Source: Kalmusia sp. IMI 367209 (taxonomy: Eukaryota; Ascomycota; Dothideomycetes; Pleosporales; Didymosphaeriaceae). From it: a DNA stretch of 64,000 bases. The stretch spans positions 744,001 to 808,000 of the forward strand of contig JAPEUQ010000003.1 of assembly GCA_027946365.1 (NCBI GenBank), given 5' to 3'. Below, piece after piece: positions 35,705-47,662 of this stretch. The notes under the pieces are model-generated. The model was not told the DNA's origin, searched no databases, and saw nothing but the letters and a program-made list of their open reading frames with translations. Positions within the stretch are counted from its first letter, which is position 1. The number at the start of each line of letters is the position of its first letter. The position numbers were made by a program, and so were the translations under genes.

Positions 35705-38046
35705 ATGGATGCGACTTCATCAGCGGCAACCGCCCGCGACGAGCCCGACTCGCGCAACAGCCTCCGACACATCCTCGCAGCCGACCCATCCGCCATGGAA
35801 GAGTCAAAACCCACGCCTCCTTCGCTGCCGAACACGCCTGGCCCCGACGAGAGCGAGACTGGCCAAGGCGACTCCGAAGATGCGCCCAAGTCGCAGCGCC
35901 CGTACTACACGGCGAATCCCACAACAATGCGGCGCAATGCCAACGGGAGCGTCTCCTCGGTATACTCGGGTAACAAGATTCGACATCTGAAGAAGGACGA
36001 CGGCATTCCGCTCTGGCGCAAGGACATCCAATACGACTTTCTCAAATACGTATTTGACGATGAGCAGAAGGTCTTCTCCAAGATGGACGGCGAGAAGGGC
36101 TTTACGTTCGCGGATATCTACCTGGATGCTATGGCCAAGAGCAGCAAGTGCAGCAAGATTCTGAAGGACAAGCTGTTGACAGAGCGGCCGGCCGCTGTCA
36201 ACATGGCCATGGTGTGCCTCCTGGTGAACGTGGGAAGGATGAACACCACGCTGAACTGTGAGTATAGCAGCGCTTCAAGCCATGCATTCCACTAACTATC
36301 TGCAGTCTTTCCGGAAATGCGAGCCCAACTGCGTACCTACCATTCGATCCCCTCCCTCCAAGCCCACCAAGACCCGAACGCATACAAGCAGCTTCAGGAC
36401 GCCCCGCGGCTGAAGTCTATACTCAAGGGCGCCACAGAGGATACTGAGCAGCCGAGCACAATTGAAGACATCATGGACAAGCCAGTTCCGCGAACGAACC
36501 CCGTCAACCTCATCTTCGTCCTCTCACAATATGCACCCAAGATCTCCGAAGTTCACTTCGCGCCGCCACGAGACTTCTTCGACCTCGTAATGCGACCCAA
36601 TCTCAGCAGTCGGAGCAGAGCGACCGCCTTCCTATGGCTCATGTGGTGGTACCTTGAGAGCGACTTCTCTAAGGAGGACGCGTTGAGCAATCCTTTTGGA
36701 CCGGGGCAGTATGCATCTTCCGAGGAGAATGTGAAGAACAACCTGCCTATCAAATGCCCGCCCTTCGAATTCCTTACACCGGAAGCCGAAGCCCTGGAGA
36801 ATGTTGATACAATCGAGGAGCAGGAATTTGGCGAGCAGAAGCGGAAAGAGAGAACCGGTACGACATTTCAACTCCAAGCATGATACTATACTGACAGTAC
36901 CTAGTCATACTAGCCAGTGATATGGCCCCTGTAGTGACCGGCCCTAAACGCACCAACAAGAAAGCATTCAACCAGAACCCAGTTTTTTCGGTAGTGGCTG
37001 ATGACGGCGCATCTACTCCTGGGCGGGAGCGACAGTCGCCTTCACACGGTAAGCCTATTCCGCCAATACCACTAGAATATTGAGTCTAATTAGTCCAAGG
37101 CTCCGCAAGAGGACGAGGAAGCAAGCTCGCACGGTCGCTCATAGAACGAGACTACGGTTCAGACACGGATCGTACACGCTCAGCTTCGCCCCCTGGAAGC
37201 GTTTACAATACGGGGAAGAAAGCTACGCCAAACATGCGCATCAACACACTTTTGAATGAAGAAGGACCTGCCTCCACACCTGCACCCAAGGGACCAGGGC
37301 GTGGCAACTGGTCTCGCAAAGCTGCTTCTACCGCTCGAGGCTTCAAATCCAAGTTGGACGCTGCGAACTCTCAAGACGGGCAATCACCTTCCGGTAATGC
37401 ATCTACCTTCTCCGGACCCCACGGATTTTATCTACCCCTAAATGGCTCAGACCCGACGCACAAGCGCACGCGGCCGCTAACACAGCACCAACTCGCTGTC
37501 GAACAGTACCGTCGTCGACGCGTCGACGTCATCCTTGACCGTGGAATTCGGAAAGAGTACAAGATTGCCGCTCAACGTCGAAAGGCACAATCCCCACTAT
37601 TACGAGCTTGGATAAGATGCAAGGGTGTTCAAGATGGATACGACTCGGAAGAAGAAGCAAATAGTTCATACCAGCAAGATGGTGAGGTTGGGAACAGATC
37701 ACAACCTCCCCTACTTGCAGGTTTAGTACCCCTCGACTATGGCGGTGAAGTTGATGATCATGGCGAGGAGGCATACTACCGTGCTAAGATGTTGAATCGC
37801 GCCATGCGACGAATGGACCGATGGGAAGAGAATAAGGGCGTGGTTCGCACCAGACCAAAGGGCTCTAACCGGCAGCTAGAGAATGGCAGCGCGCGAGCGA
37901 ACGGGGAAGATGATTTCGCCGATGAAGATGAAGAAATGCAAGATGCAGATGATATGGAGAGGCGAGACGACAGCGATGAAGACGAAGACGAGGATGAGCG
38001 CGTGTATGATCCACATACCTTGCCACAGCCGACCCAAATGGACTAG
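35705..38046 (+). CDS. IES1: INO80 chromatin-remodelling complex subunit Ies1
   Basis: Four exons, 35705-36257, 36306-36857, 36905-37048 and 37100-38046, encode about 731 residues. The conserved core spans roughly 95-385: LKKDDGIPLWRKDIQYDFL, then NPVNLIFVLSQYAPKISEVHF and RATAFLWLMWWYLESDFS, which I recognise as fungal Ies1. The C-terminal half is low-complexity and basic, with a conserved block HQLAVEQYRRRRVDVILDRG, and ends in an acidic tail and YDPHTLPQ. Ies1 is a fungus-specific subunit of the INO80 remodeller in the nucleus. The last acceptor is a tandem site (TAG at 37091-37093 or AAG at 37097-37099); both keep phase, but the second lies at a better distance from the branch (CTAAT). 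Confidence 0.85.
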
Positions 38047-38648
38047 GCATCGAGACGACCTAAAAATCAGCCTGCACTACTGTCCAGTGGCCTTGTTCAT
38101 GTATTAGCTATCCCTTGTCCCTTCCCGTCTTCTATGTACGATCCACAGACCTTACCTCAGTGGCCACATTTAGCTCAGGAGCCCTTGTGGCCAACTCGTG
38201 GTTCTGTACAATTACAATCCGAGCAATCAACTTCTATTCCTTCATCGAATGATCATTACTTCCTTTTAGCTAAGGCAATACGTTCTCGCAATTCGTTGAT
38301 CATTTTGCTGTTGGGGCAACGACTAATGGAGGAGCTCAAGGCGAAAGTGAAACGAGGAAACTTGAAGGGTATACTAGCATTCTTACGTTTGTGGAGCAAT
38401 ATTGGCGTAGGGTGTCTGAGCTATCTTTCAGCGACGGGATTAGTGTAGCACTTGCGAGCATTATGCCTATTGGAGATTTATCTTTGGAGCAGGATAGAAT
38501 TCGAATCAAGCCATGAATCGATATCAGAGCTATTGCTTTTACAGAGTGTATTACTACAATGAATGGGTAGCTTTTGTGCACTCCAGATCTACTAAAATCG
38601 ACGGCTGCCTATCCTGCAGACTCCCTTTCCTCTCGAACCACAATTCTT
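38047..38648. other. IES1 3' flank with a copy of its last codons
   Basis: About 90 bp beyond the IES1 stop, 38133-38163 resembles the end of the IES1 coding region, with YDPQTLPQ in one frame against YDPHTLPQ in the gene. No intact gene otherwise. Confidence 0.4.
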
Positions 38649-39088
38649 TCAGGCAGGACAATTTACAATCGCACTCTCAAACGGCTGCGAACCCTGCACA
38701 CACCCATTCAGCCCCGCGGAGAACCCTCCAGCGGGCTGCGAACACTGATCGTCGTAGAACAAGCTCACTACATGCCTAATCAGCCTTCTCCACACAGATA
38801 TCACCCTCCCCCCAACTTCCGGATCAGCTCACCTGTGCACCCAGCGCTTACAGAGATGGTCTTGTACGATACAATGGGTGGCACATTGCCGTTGCGGTCC
38901 AGTGGGTGGCACGTATTTGCAGCGCCGAAAATGGGGTCTCCGAAGATGAGGGACTGGGGCGTGCAGCCGCCGGCGCTGTAGAGCTCGCCGACAGCATGCC
39001 ACTCGACCTGTCGGGGGTTTATGGACGAAGATGGGGCCGCGGTGGTCATAGCCACGAGAGCGGCGAGGGTGGGGAGTGTGAAGCGCAT
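38649..39088 (-). CDS. Small secreted six-cysteine protein
   Basis: Two exons, 39088-38833 and 38767-38649, joined by an intron with donor GTGAGC, CTGAT branch and GTAG acceptor, encode 124 residues. Residues 1-18 are a signal peptide (MRFTLPTLAALVAMTTAA). The mature part has six cysteines (GGCTP, NTCHP, AGCT, DDQCSQ, NGCVQ, VNCPA), enough for three disulfides. The phase-1 junction GCT-VSLFYDDQC was chosen because it alone continues the cysteine pattern to a stop. Small Cys-rich secreted proteins in filamentous fungi are often effectors or antimicrobial proteins. Nothing here assigns a function. Confidence 0.75.
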
Positions 39089-39909
39089 GATGGAATGGGA
39101 TCCGAGTGATGACTAGCAGAAACAAGCAACTGTATGAAGCCCTCGTTGGTATTAATGCTGGGGATGCGGAAGAATACTGGTAGAGAGAGGAGCGGTGAAT
39201 TTATGCTTCACGCAGCCTTGCGATGGTCGTGCTCCAGGTACCGGATCGCGGACCGTCTGATGGACCCCGAGCATCCATTTTCTCGAATCAGAAGATACCT
39301 TAGCCGTCTTTGCGAAGCCTCGTTCGCGCCACGGGTTTGACCTGGCGAATACAATCTTCAGCAGGTCAATTCGTGAAGCTCGCGGCAGCCTTCAGTGTGA
39401 CGGAAGTGCATATCACGAGCACATAAGCTTATGGGCTCATCAGCAGTCTTGAAGAAAACTCACGATGCTCTGCTGCATCTCCTAGTTTATTCCTATCTTG
39501 GGTATATGACAGACGTTGATTTATGCAAGGTACCAAACCTAGCTCATCTTTTGAGCAAGCGTATGCGATCTGGAACAACGTTGTACTGGCTAGCTTTCTC
39601 AATGGTTCGATCTATACGAGATAGGAAGATGTGGCTGGCACTTGTTGTCGGTCTATGGAGCTTACGATAATTGGGCTGCTTATTTGCTGATGCGTCTCGT
39701 GCTGAGCAATAGCCCCCACGATATCTTGGAAGATGACAAGAGGCGAGCGACATGAAAACCTTTACAAGTGATGTAGAATACGATTACGGCTATTACAGCT
39801 CACTTCTTGATAATCGGTACGTCCTCCACAGCTAAGCCCATCATCTTAAGTTATGAGCCCGCTACACTTTTACGAGATACACACGGATAGTTCTGAACAT
39901 AACCCTACC
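39089..39909. other. Intergenic
   Basis: Promoter side of the secreted-protein gene and 3' flank of the DUF3140 gene. No supported gene. Confidence 0.45.
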
Positions 39910-40364
39910 CTACGTCTTCTGTGCATCGTGGCCCCAATTCTTCAAACTCTTATAACTCTTACTATTCGTATCCTGCTTCGCCTTCTCCTCCTGCGCGAGG
40001 TGCCTCTTGCAATACGCCGCCACCTTCCTCATATGATCGATATCATCTTGATCATACTTCTGCGGATCTTTCTTGGGATTCTTCTCCAAGATGGCGATGA
40101 TCTTGCGCCCACTTTCATGACCGATAGTCTCCCCGCTGCCGTCATCTTTGGACCTATGGGTGTAAGGGTGGAGGCAAGGAGGACTAAGGAGGGAAACATT
40201 TACCATCCTGAACCAGTGGACTCGTCGCTTCCGAGCCAGTCTTTGAGCTCGGATGCGGACATGTTGACGAGGTCGTTGAACTCCCTTTGCCCGCATCTTA
40301 GCTATGGGGTCATGCATAGTTTAAATTTAACATACTCAATGACGGTGTCGTTGTCTTTGACCAT
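39910..40364 (-). CDS. DUF3140 family protein
   Basis: Three exons, 40364-40336, 40284-40204 and 40153-39910, give 117 residues. It starts MVKDNDTVIEEFNDLVNMS, continues ELKDWLGSDES and SGWSKDDGSGETIGHESGRK, and ends with a basic helical part (HMRKVAAYCKRHLAQEEKA, SLKNWGHDAQKT). This is the full-length pattern of the DUF3140 family, found in bacteria and fungi and sometimes annotated as DNA-binding. The molecular role is unknown. It is the last of four consecutive minus-strand genes; spacing of more than 400 bp argues against co-transcription. Confidence 0.85.
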
Positions 40365-40817
40365 TCTGCTCGAGGTAGACGTGGAGTTCCGTAATGTTTT
40401 GTAGAAATTGAGCAAACTCGTGGTGTAAAGGTGTTATGAGAATGGAATGGTCTACGATTTCATGGCAGCAAGGTACTTGTAACTATGATGCTTTGAGACG
40501 ATTTATGGATTACATCATGAATGGAGCCAAGGGAGTGCGTCACGTGATGCCTGTAGATGGTACGCTTTGATGATAGCATGGCGCCCACGCGAAGCATTCA
40601 CATACAGGAACATAAGAAACGCCCTGAGACTCTGGAATCCTCTTCCTATGAGCATATTCATGTCCACGAGTATTAAGATGACTCTGAGTATTAATTTGGC
40701 CTTGCATCATGATCTCCGCATCGAGCTAGTGCAGCACCGGCGGAAGGTTAGCCCACGTCAAGCGAAGGACAGAAACGAGAAGACACAGACAGCTACTCCA
40801 CAAGCCAACATCCTCGT
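40365..40817. other. Intergenic
   Basis: Between the EthD-domain gene and the DUF3140 gene. No feature seen. Confidence 0.45.
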
Positions 40818-41434
40818 TTAAAGTTTCGACTCCTTCACGCCCTTGAACCTCTTATCACTTGGCAGAATCCCATCCGTCCCTCCACTTTCCACGTTCTTGC
40901 TCCCATAGATCAAATGATCATACCCTACCATGACCTGAATAGGCCCTTCCATGAAATTTGCTCCGTCGCCTTATCATTTCATCAACCTTGTGACTATATT
41001 ACGGGGGGTACACTTACTAACAAGCTTCTCCGCGAACGCAGGACTACTCTGAAAACTCACCCAATCCTCCAAACTCTTGACGTGCATCTCGCCCATGCCA
41101 TCGAAAGGAAGGGGTTCCATACCGAACTTCTTTATTTCCGCTTTATGCTCGGGTGTTGTGTGTGACTGATATGTCACACAATCAGTCGCCTCCTCGTTTT
41201 CTAAAGCAATGAATATATATGTAGGATACACACCTGAACATATCGCGTACAATGGCCTCCAAACCCCTCCACCGCCACCGCGAGATCCGCATGGACGCTG
41301 CGCCACCAAGCGTGGAATCTCTCCTGTGAAATATCCTTGCGTTTGTTGATGAAGATGAGGAGGCGGATGTAGGGTTGCTTGTTTGAGTTGTTCTCGGGGC
41401 GGAGCTCGGAAAATGTGAAGGAATGTTCGTCCAT
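40818..41434 (-). CDS. EthD-domain (dimeric alpha-beta barrel) protein
   Basis: Three exons, 41434-41234, 41165-41018 and 40969-40818, encode 166 residues. The sequence IRLLIFINKRKDISQERFHAWW followed by HADLAVAV is the EthD signature: ferredoxin-like strand, then a helix with W and H. The second half (MHVKSLEDWVSFQSSPAF, then VMVGYDHLIYG) completes the domain. Fungal EthD proteins include enzymes of polyketide tailoring and many of unknown role. No biosynthetic genes neighbour this one, so no pathway is proposed. An in-frame ATG at 41464 could add ten residues; the later ATG is closer to the usual family length. Confidence 0.82.
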
Positions 41435-41916
41435 GATTGAAGGTATCAACCAACGTGTGAGCATAGAATCTTGTCGAAGAAAGGAGTATGAAGTACTGTG
41501 GGGATGAGGAAGGGGAGCGCGCCGCCGCTAACGACTTAGCTCGGGTGAACACATCCGGGGTACCGCGTGGGTCCGACATGCTTGTGCGAACGCATGTGGG
41601 GACCGACATTTTTGAAGTAAACTATCAGACCTGTGGTAAACAAGCTTGAGAACTGGAGTTCACAATCGCAAGACGAAAATACATAGAGAGGTTTTTGGTG
41701 TATCATCTTATCTTATAGGGAGTAATTTTTGCCGACAATGTATCAACAGACCTTGGGTCTGGGACTGTATGAATCGCCCAAGGCGAAGCACAAGATTTCT
41801 GCCCTAAGGTCATGGTGTACTTACGGACTAATCAGCTGTCCGGACTTGTACATCGACTTCTCGATAGTCCGGAAGTTATCTACCTCTTCATCTGTTGTTA
41901 TGTGCGACGGAAGTGC
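41435..41916. other. Intergenic
   Basis: Between the MDM20 stop and the EthD start. No feature seen. Confidence 0.45.
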
Positions 41917-44900
41917 CTAACCCAGCCGGACTTTTAAAATTCCCTCCACCGCAAAAGTCGCCGAATCGACGTACTCCATTGAATACTGATCCAAGGTTTC
42001 GTCCGTGATCGACTCAAATATTGCAGCGCCGGTTTCACCCCAGGCTATCTGCTCCCTGATATGATCCACGCCATCCCGTTTGAGTCGATCAACAGCTGCT
42101 TGCGCATTAAGTTGGATGAGCCGGTAGATTTCATTGATGTTCTCTTGAAGAAGGTTGCATTTCGACACGGTGATTTCCCTGTACAGTGGATGCGCGGGCT
42201 GTTTGGAGATAGGGCGCAACCAGTCAGTAAGGCGATTGAGAACGCGGAGCGCTTCTAGGCGCCCATACATGGCCGCAAGTCTTTCTTCGCTGAAATATGG
42301 GAAACATTTGAGACTGCTGTCAGTGAACTTTTGGTAAAGCTCTCCAAGATCTTTTTCCTCCTGTTTCAGCTTTGCAAAAAGGACTACAGACAAACAAATT
42401 AGTCAGTAGAGGCACTGCATATTTACACTCAGGGCACGTACCTTCGAAGGCGTTTCCTAGTGATTCGAATTTGATCATAGGAACTCCTGATTGTGCATGT
42501 ATAGTAAGCATGAGTCACATAAGAGTTGCGTCAGTCACTTACCTGTGGGAGTCAATGCGTAGAGTATAGATGAGATTGGCATCCACACTTTCTCAAACAT
42601 TCCAAGCTCTGTAGGATGAAAATGAGCATGGGTATCCGCATCATCGTTTAGCGTTGCAGGATTCTCCAGATTCCATTGTGTAAGATAAGGCGCACTCGCA
42701 TTGAGCGCCTGATACGCCGGGATCCAGTCAGCAATTGTTTATATGACACATCCAATGGTCTAATTTACCTCATCCAAAGATAACTCCTTGAAGACTGCCT
42801 TGGTTGTGATATTGACTAATATACGGTACTTGTACACCCAAAGCTTCGTGATACGGTCCATAGTACGAAGGGGGCCCATTGCACCTGGTGGGAAGTGATT
42901 TATAAATGGAATCGCGGTCCAATCGCAATTGTCCGATATGTTGTCTTGATCTAAAGTGTGATTAGATTCATATGAGTTGATGAAGATAGGCAACGCCTTC
43001 GGCCTCTAGAGATTCAATAATGGTCAACTTACCCCTCAAAGGAAGGTCTAGCGACCTGTCCACTGGTTCTCCCTTAAAACGAGCTATACGACGTCTTTCA
43101 GTGATGCAAAATTGCTTTGTCAGACTCAGACGTAGTTTGTTTTTAAGATCAAGTAGGTCCAGAGCTTTGTCGTAACGGAACTGCTGTATACCCGCGTACA
43201 GTAGATCATCGGTGCGATCTTCCATACGAGATATAGCCGTAATGACTTTTTCTAACTCGGCATCGGCTGAGAAGCCTCTCGGACCAGTGACGCTATATGG
43301 GTGTGATTGCGAGATCCGCGCTAGCAACACCCACGAAACGGTGTCATGTAACATCTCTTTGACTTTAGCGAGTCCGTACTGTTCAAACGCAAAGCTTCCC
43401 AGGCCGAGCTTTAGGTGTATCCGGGCTGACATCAAACCTAGAAATCTACCTTGGTGTTGTGGATCGAGAGAGATGGCATATCGAACAAGCGTTGCCGCTT
43501 GATAAAGGTATCGCGGTCGGGATTCGACGTTGATTAAATGTATCAGCGCTTGAAGTGCAATTCGAATACACGAGGAAGCCAATTGCGCATCGGCCTTGCT
43601 TGTGTTTATCTTGATGCGCCAAAGCCTAAGTGCATTTCCAACAAATTTTTCGAGCAACGCCGGGTCAGGACTATACGGTATAGATACTATCATGAGAAGC
43701 TCAAATTCGAGTACCCGCTCCTCGGCATCGTGCCATGTTCGCATATCATTCTGAGCCTGTTAGTAAGCCAACAGTCAGGAATGCTTCGAGTATCATACCA
43801 GAATCTTTGACTCCGAGGCATCCTTGGGAAATCCTTCCATTGCCAAACCTCGAGCATGTTCGCTGATTGCGGATTGAAAATCTCTTTGCTCATCAACTGG
43901 CAGCAGAGCTACAAAGCGGCGGAGGTCATTGAAACAGCTTGGTGCGCGAAAATTCGAAAAATAGAATTGCTTTATATTTTCGAGATTTGGTTCGTCAAGG
44001 TAGGAAGCGAAGGACAAGATCGTAAGACCTACGGATCTCTGAGTCTCGGGCTTTACTGGAAGCAATTTGCGAATCCGGGCGTACAACGGAAAAACCTTCC
44101 TCCGGGCTCTACACCAGTCAGTCTGCTATGAAAGGCTATCATTGTAGTTGTGGTCACTTACTCTGTTTGAGAATAGAGGTGCGAAGCTGCATCAAGCAAG
44201 CTTTGCCACACCTTCCAAGTAACTGTGCACACGTCATAAAGAAGATCGCTGACACTTGTAGGATCGCCCTGCTGCCAGATCCTGCTAATAATTGCCGTGC
44301 AAGTCTTTTCAAGAAGCTTCCATTCCTTTTGTTCGTGAGCGACATCTACTTTGAGGAGTTCGAAATCTCGGATGTGACTGTCGATGATTTTCTTAATGGC
44401 TGGTGGTGGATGCTCCCAAAGCTCGAAGAGCTCCGTGCAACGATTTTGGCGCTGATAAATAGTAGCCATGAAACGCAGGTCACTCATACTCGAGATCTGT
44501 ATGGATTCATCCTGTAGAGATTTAGAATACATCTTAGTGATTGGAGCATGATGGTTACTGTAGGCTTCGGAGAATTATCATATGCGTCTTTGATCTGCCG
44601 CAGGGCAAGGGTGAATTGGATTTTGCTGCCGGGATCAACTTTGCCTAACACTCTACTGGCTTCGACTTTCTTTTCGGCGGCTAACTGATTCGCCAAGACC
44701 AGAGCATAGTAGACGGCTTTCTTACTCTTCGAATCGGGGCCCTCTTTATTTGCTTGCACGATGGCCTGAAGCAAGTAAGTACATGAGAGGGGAATGAACG
44801 CGCGAGAACGACACACATATCTGGCATCTTCCCAACAATCAACCCTCATGGCAGTGACAAAAAGGTCAGACCATAATTTCATCTTTGCTCTCCGCGTCGC

Positions 44901-45294
44901 AAGAACTTTGGCGGCGTTTTGCCATGCTTTCAGGCCTTCGGTGCCCACCGAAGACTGGTGTGGATGCAGGGTCTCGACTTTTTGCGACGCTTCCAAGAGA
45001 TTTCTATAGATCAACGAAAGTAAAGGAAGGTCAGTGATCGGGGGCTGCTGTTGACAGAGACCGATCAGTATAGGCAGAACCTCTTTCGCTCGGCCGTCAT
45101 GCTGGAGCAGAACAGAAGTTTTCCAGGTCTTGTCACCATTAGCCATTTGAGCAGTGCGTTGCGGATGTACGAGTTACCAGGACATATGGATCGTTGGGCC
45201 GTTTCTTCAGGAGTTTGCCAATCGCATCCAGAGCGAATTTTGGTTTCGGGTAGTCACGTTGCGCTTTGCAGAGTTTGTCCCAGTTGAAGGCCAT
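41917..45294 (-). CDS. MDM20: NatB N-terminal acetyltransferase auxiliary subunit (Mdm20/Naa25)
   Basis: Nine exons, 45294-45178, 45128-44559, 44511-44162, 44108-43799, 43756-43033, 42950-42769, 42708-42543, 42486-42442 and 42383-41917, join in phase to 976 residues. The N-terminus has TPR-like helices (KFALDAIGKLLKKRPNDPYVL, EVLPILIGLCQQQP). The middle contains a block I recognise from Mdm20 (LYQAATLVRYAISLDP, then KVKEMLHDTVSWVLLARIS). The remainder is helical. NatB acetylates proteins starting Met-Asp/Glu/Asn; this subunit anchors the Naa20 catalytic subunit to the ribosome and affects actin cables and mitochondrial inheritance. Length fits filamentous fungal homologues, which are longer than yeast Mdm20. 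The boundary of exons 6 and 7 is the least certain. Confidence 0.82.
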
Positions 45295-45656
45295 ACTAGT
45301 TGCGCGGGGCCCTTGCAGGACATGCAGATAGAGCAAGAAAATGTTTATTGCAAATGAAAATGATAGTGGTATAAAGAGGTCTGCCCCGTTGTGGTGACCG
45401 TAACGGGTGTATGTGGGTTGGCGGAAATGTAGAAAGAGACGCGCGCGAGGCAATTTGTCGCGAGCTCGGCTGCGCTTTCCCTTCGGATTCTTAGGGCAAC
45501 AGCGACATGACTCTGCGACATGCCCACCTTGTCTGGGCCGTCCTGTCGTGCCTGTGTCTTGCTCGCAGACTTGAAATTTGCTAAAATTTACATTATTGCA
45601 CATGTTGTACATACAAGGTAGTATACACGATAATATATACACTTCCTACTCAACAC
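45295..45656. other. Short intergenic spacer
   Basis: Between the MSM1 stop and the MDM20 start. No feature seen. Confidence 0.45.
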
Positions 45657-47662
45657 CTACTGCTCACTTGGCAGAGGTGGAAATAATGCGCCTTCGTACT
45701 TCACCCCCAAATCAATTGATGGTACACCATACTCGAGATCACACCCGACCTTACAGTATTCGAATGTTCGTCGGGACTCGTGCACTCCAAGTTGATCAAG
45801 CATCATCTTCGCCTTGTTAGGCATGTAAGGCTGTAGAAGGATGCCAGCCATGCGCAGAGCTTCCGCCGCCAAATATATAATTCTGTCAACCTCCTCTCCG
45901 GGCTCGCCCGGACCGTAGGGGAAGGATTTTGGCCCACGGCTCCGACATCTGGACAAACTGGTTCGACTGGAGATAGGTTAGGCTGTGCCAGTGTAGCCAA
46001 AGAAATCAGACTTACCCCTCTGACAAGATCAGCGATGCGGCGGATTGCCTGTCGTGGGTCGTGTGCATCGAGACACTCTGCAACTTCTGATGGTATTCTT
46101 GATAAGGTGTTGTTATAAAACCTAGACCCAGAGCCTTCGACCCATTCTGATGCTGGCAAGGGGCCGATGCGCTCGATGGCGCCTCTTACGCTCCATTTCT
46201 TTCCTCGTGTGATGCGCGATGTGAGGTTACCCATTTGTCCATTCAAGAAATTGTTGTATATCTTGATGATCTGCAAGTTATCGTAATTACCATCATCTTG
46301 AATCCCCCCATCATGTGCTAGATAATAACGCATTACGTCTGGGCCGAATCGGTCGAGAGCGAGGAAAGGGTCGACGACTCGGCCGGTAGACTTAGACATC
46401 TTGGAGCCGCCCAGAGTCCAGTGCGCGTGGGTAAGGATCCTCTTTGGAAGGGGGAGGCCGAGAGCCATCAGAAAGGCAGGCCAGTATATGCAGTGAAAGC
46501 GAACGATGTCTTTGCCAATCACATGGCAATCTGCAGGCCAGCCACCCGTGTGACCGCGACCAGGAGCCCACGGGTAACCAGCTTTCGTAACGTAGTTCAT
46601 GAGTGCATCGAGCCAAACGTATATGGTCTGTGAGTTATCCTCCGGCACTGGGATACCCCACGTCAGGCGCTCGGATGGACGAGATACTGACAAGTCTTCT
46701 AGGCCAGACTCGACAGCTTGCACAACCTCCTTCATGCGGTGTGCAGGAGTGATCCACTCGGGATTCTCTTTGTAAAATCGTAGCAGCGGTTCGCGGAATT
46801 GAGACAGCCGAAAGTGATAGTTCTCCTCAGAGGACCACTCCACCTCGCTGCCTGTTTCTATCGATGTCTTGCTTAAAGTTAGCACCACCCTACATGCGGG
46901 GACGCAACCACAACACGTACCATGATCTTCCGTCCAGTTGGTGGATCGAGATACAGCTGCACCGCCGACTGCGGGTAGAAGGCCTCGTCCGTCACCGAGT
47001 ACCATCCTTCGTGTTTCTCCGTGTATATGAGGCCCTTCTCTTTCAGCAAAAACTGCCGACCATCAGCCTGTGTCTTCGCAGCGATGTCAGTTCTTGAGTC
47101 GTACCCAAGCATATGCAACGGCGTCCTTGTGGTCCGAGTCCGTTGTCCGCACGAAGTGGTCGTTCGATATCAGTGCCTTCGCGGCAAGCTCTTTGAAGAT
47201 GGCGGCGCCCTTGTCGCAGAACAGTTTGGGTTCGATGCCCGCTTTTGCCGACGCTCGCTGGACCTAGGAATGGTCAGTGCCGCAGATGACGTCTGAGGGT
47301 GCAATTGACCTTCAAACCATGCTCATCTGTTCCTGTGCAGAGCAGCGCTCTCTCCCCCTTCAGCACCCTCCATCGCTTGAGGATATCAGTGAGCACCAAA
47401 GTGTAGAGATGGCCCACGTGGGGAGCTGTGCGCAAGGTCAGCTATCCTGTATGGATTCGGGATGCACTGGAGCATGCGGACCAGCATTGACGTAGAAAAT
47501 GGGCGTAGTGATGTAGTATGGCTTCTGGTCGGGAGTGGACTGCGTGGTGTATTGGTGAGTGCGGGTGCTCCGCGCCTGGCAGGAACTACATATCCATGGA
47601 GACTTATGCAAACGTAAGCTCCGTATCCCAGGCAACGTCGAACTCAATAGAAGTGTGCGCAT
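45657..47662 (-). CDS. MSM1: Mitochondrial methionyl-tRNA synthetase, apparent frameshift near the 3' end
   Basis: Exons are 47662-47482, 47425-47310, 47263-47105, 47052-46921, 46867-46016 and 45966-45657. The N-terminus is Arg/Ser-rich, like a mitochondrial presequence, followed by KPYYITTPIFYVNA. The class I signature appears as PHVGHLYT (HIGH), DEHGLKVQRAS follows, and GGSKMSKSTG is the KMSKS loop. The anticodon-binding helical domain starts near NNFLNGQMGNL. In the last exon the homologous reading begins in one frame (NQFVQMSEPW) and continues in another (GPGEPGEEVDRIIYLAAEALR), so the exon length is off by one base. The switch lies at about 45915-45940, near a GGG and an AAAA run. It is either a sequence error or a real lesion; the rest of the gene looks fully conserved. 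Confidence 0.85.

Noticed and set aside
38490..38520. GAATTCGAATCAAG as a possible tRNA B box
   Set aside because: No pairing T stem, no acceptor or D arm nearby.
47643..47650. CTCAATAG octamer near the MSM1 start
   Set aside because: It lies inside coding sequence (Leu-Leu-Ser codons), single and far from the pheromone promoter, so chance is the simpler explanation.
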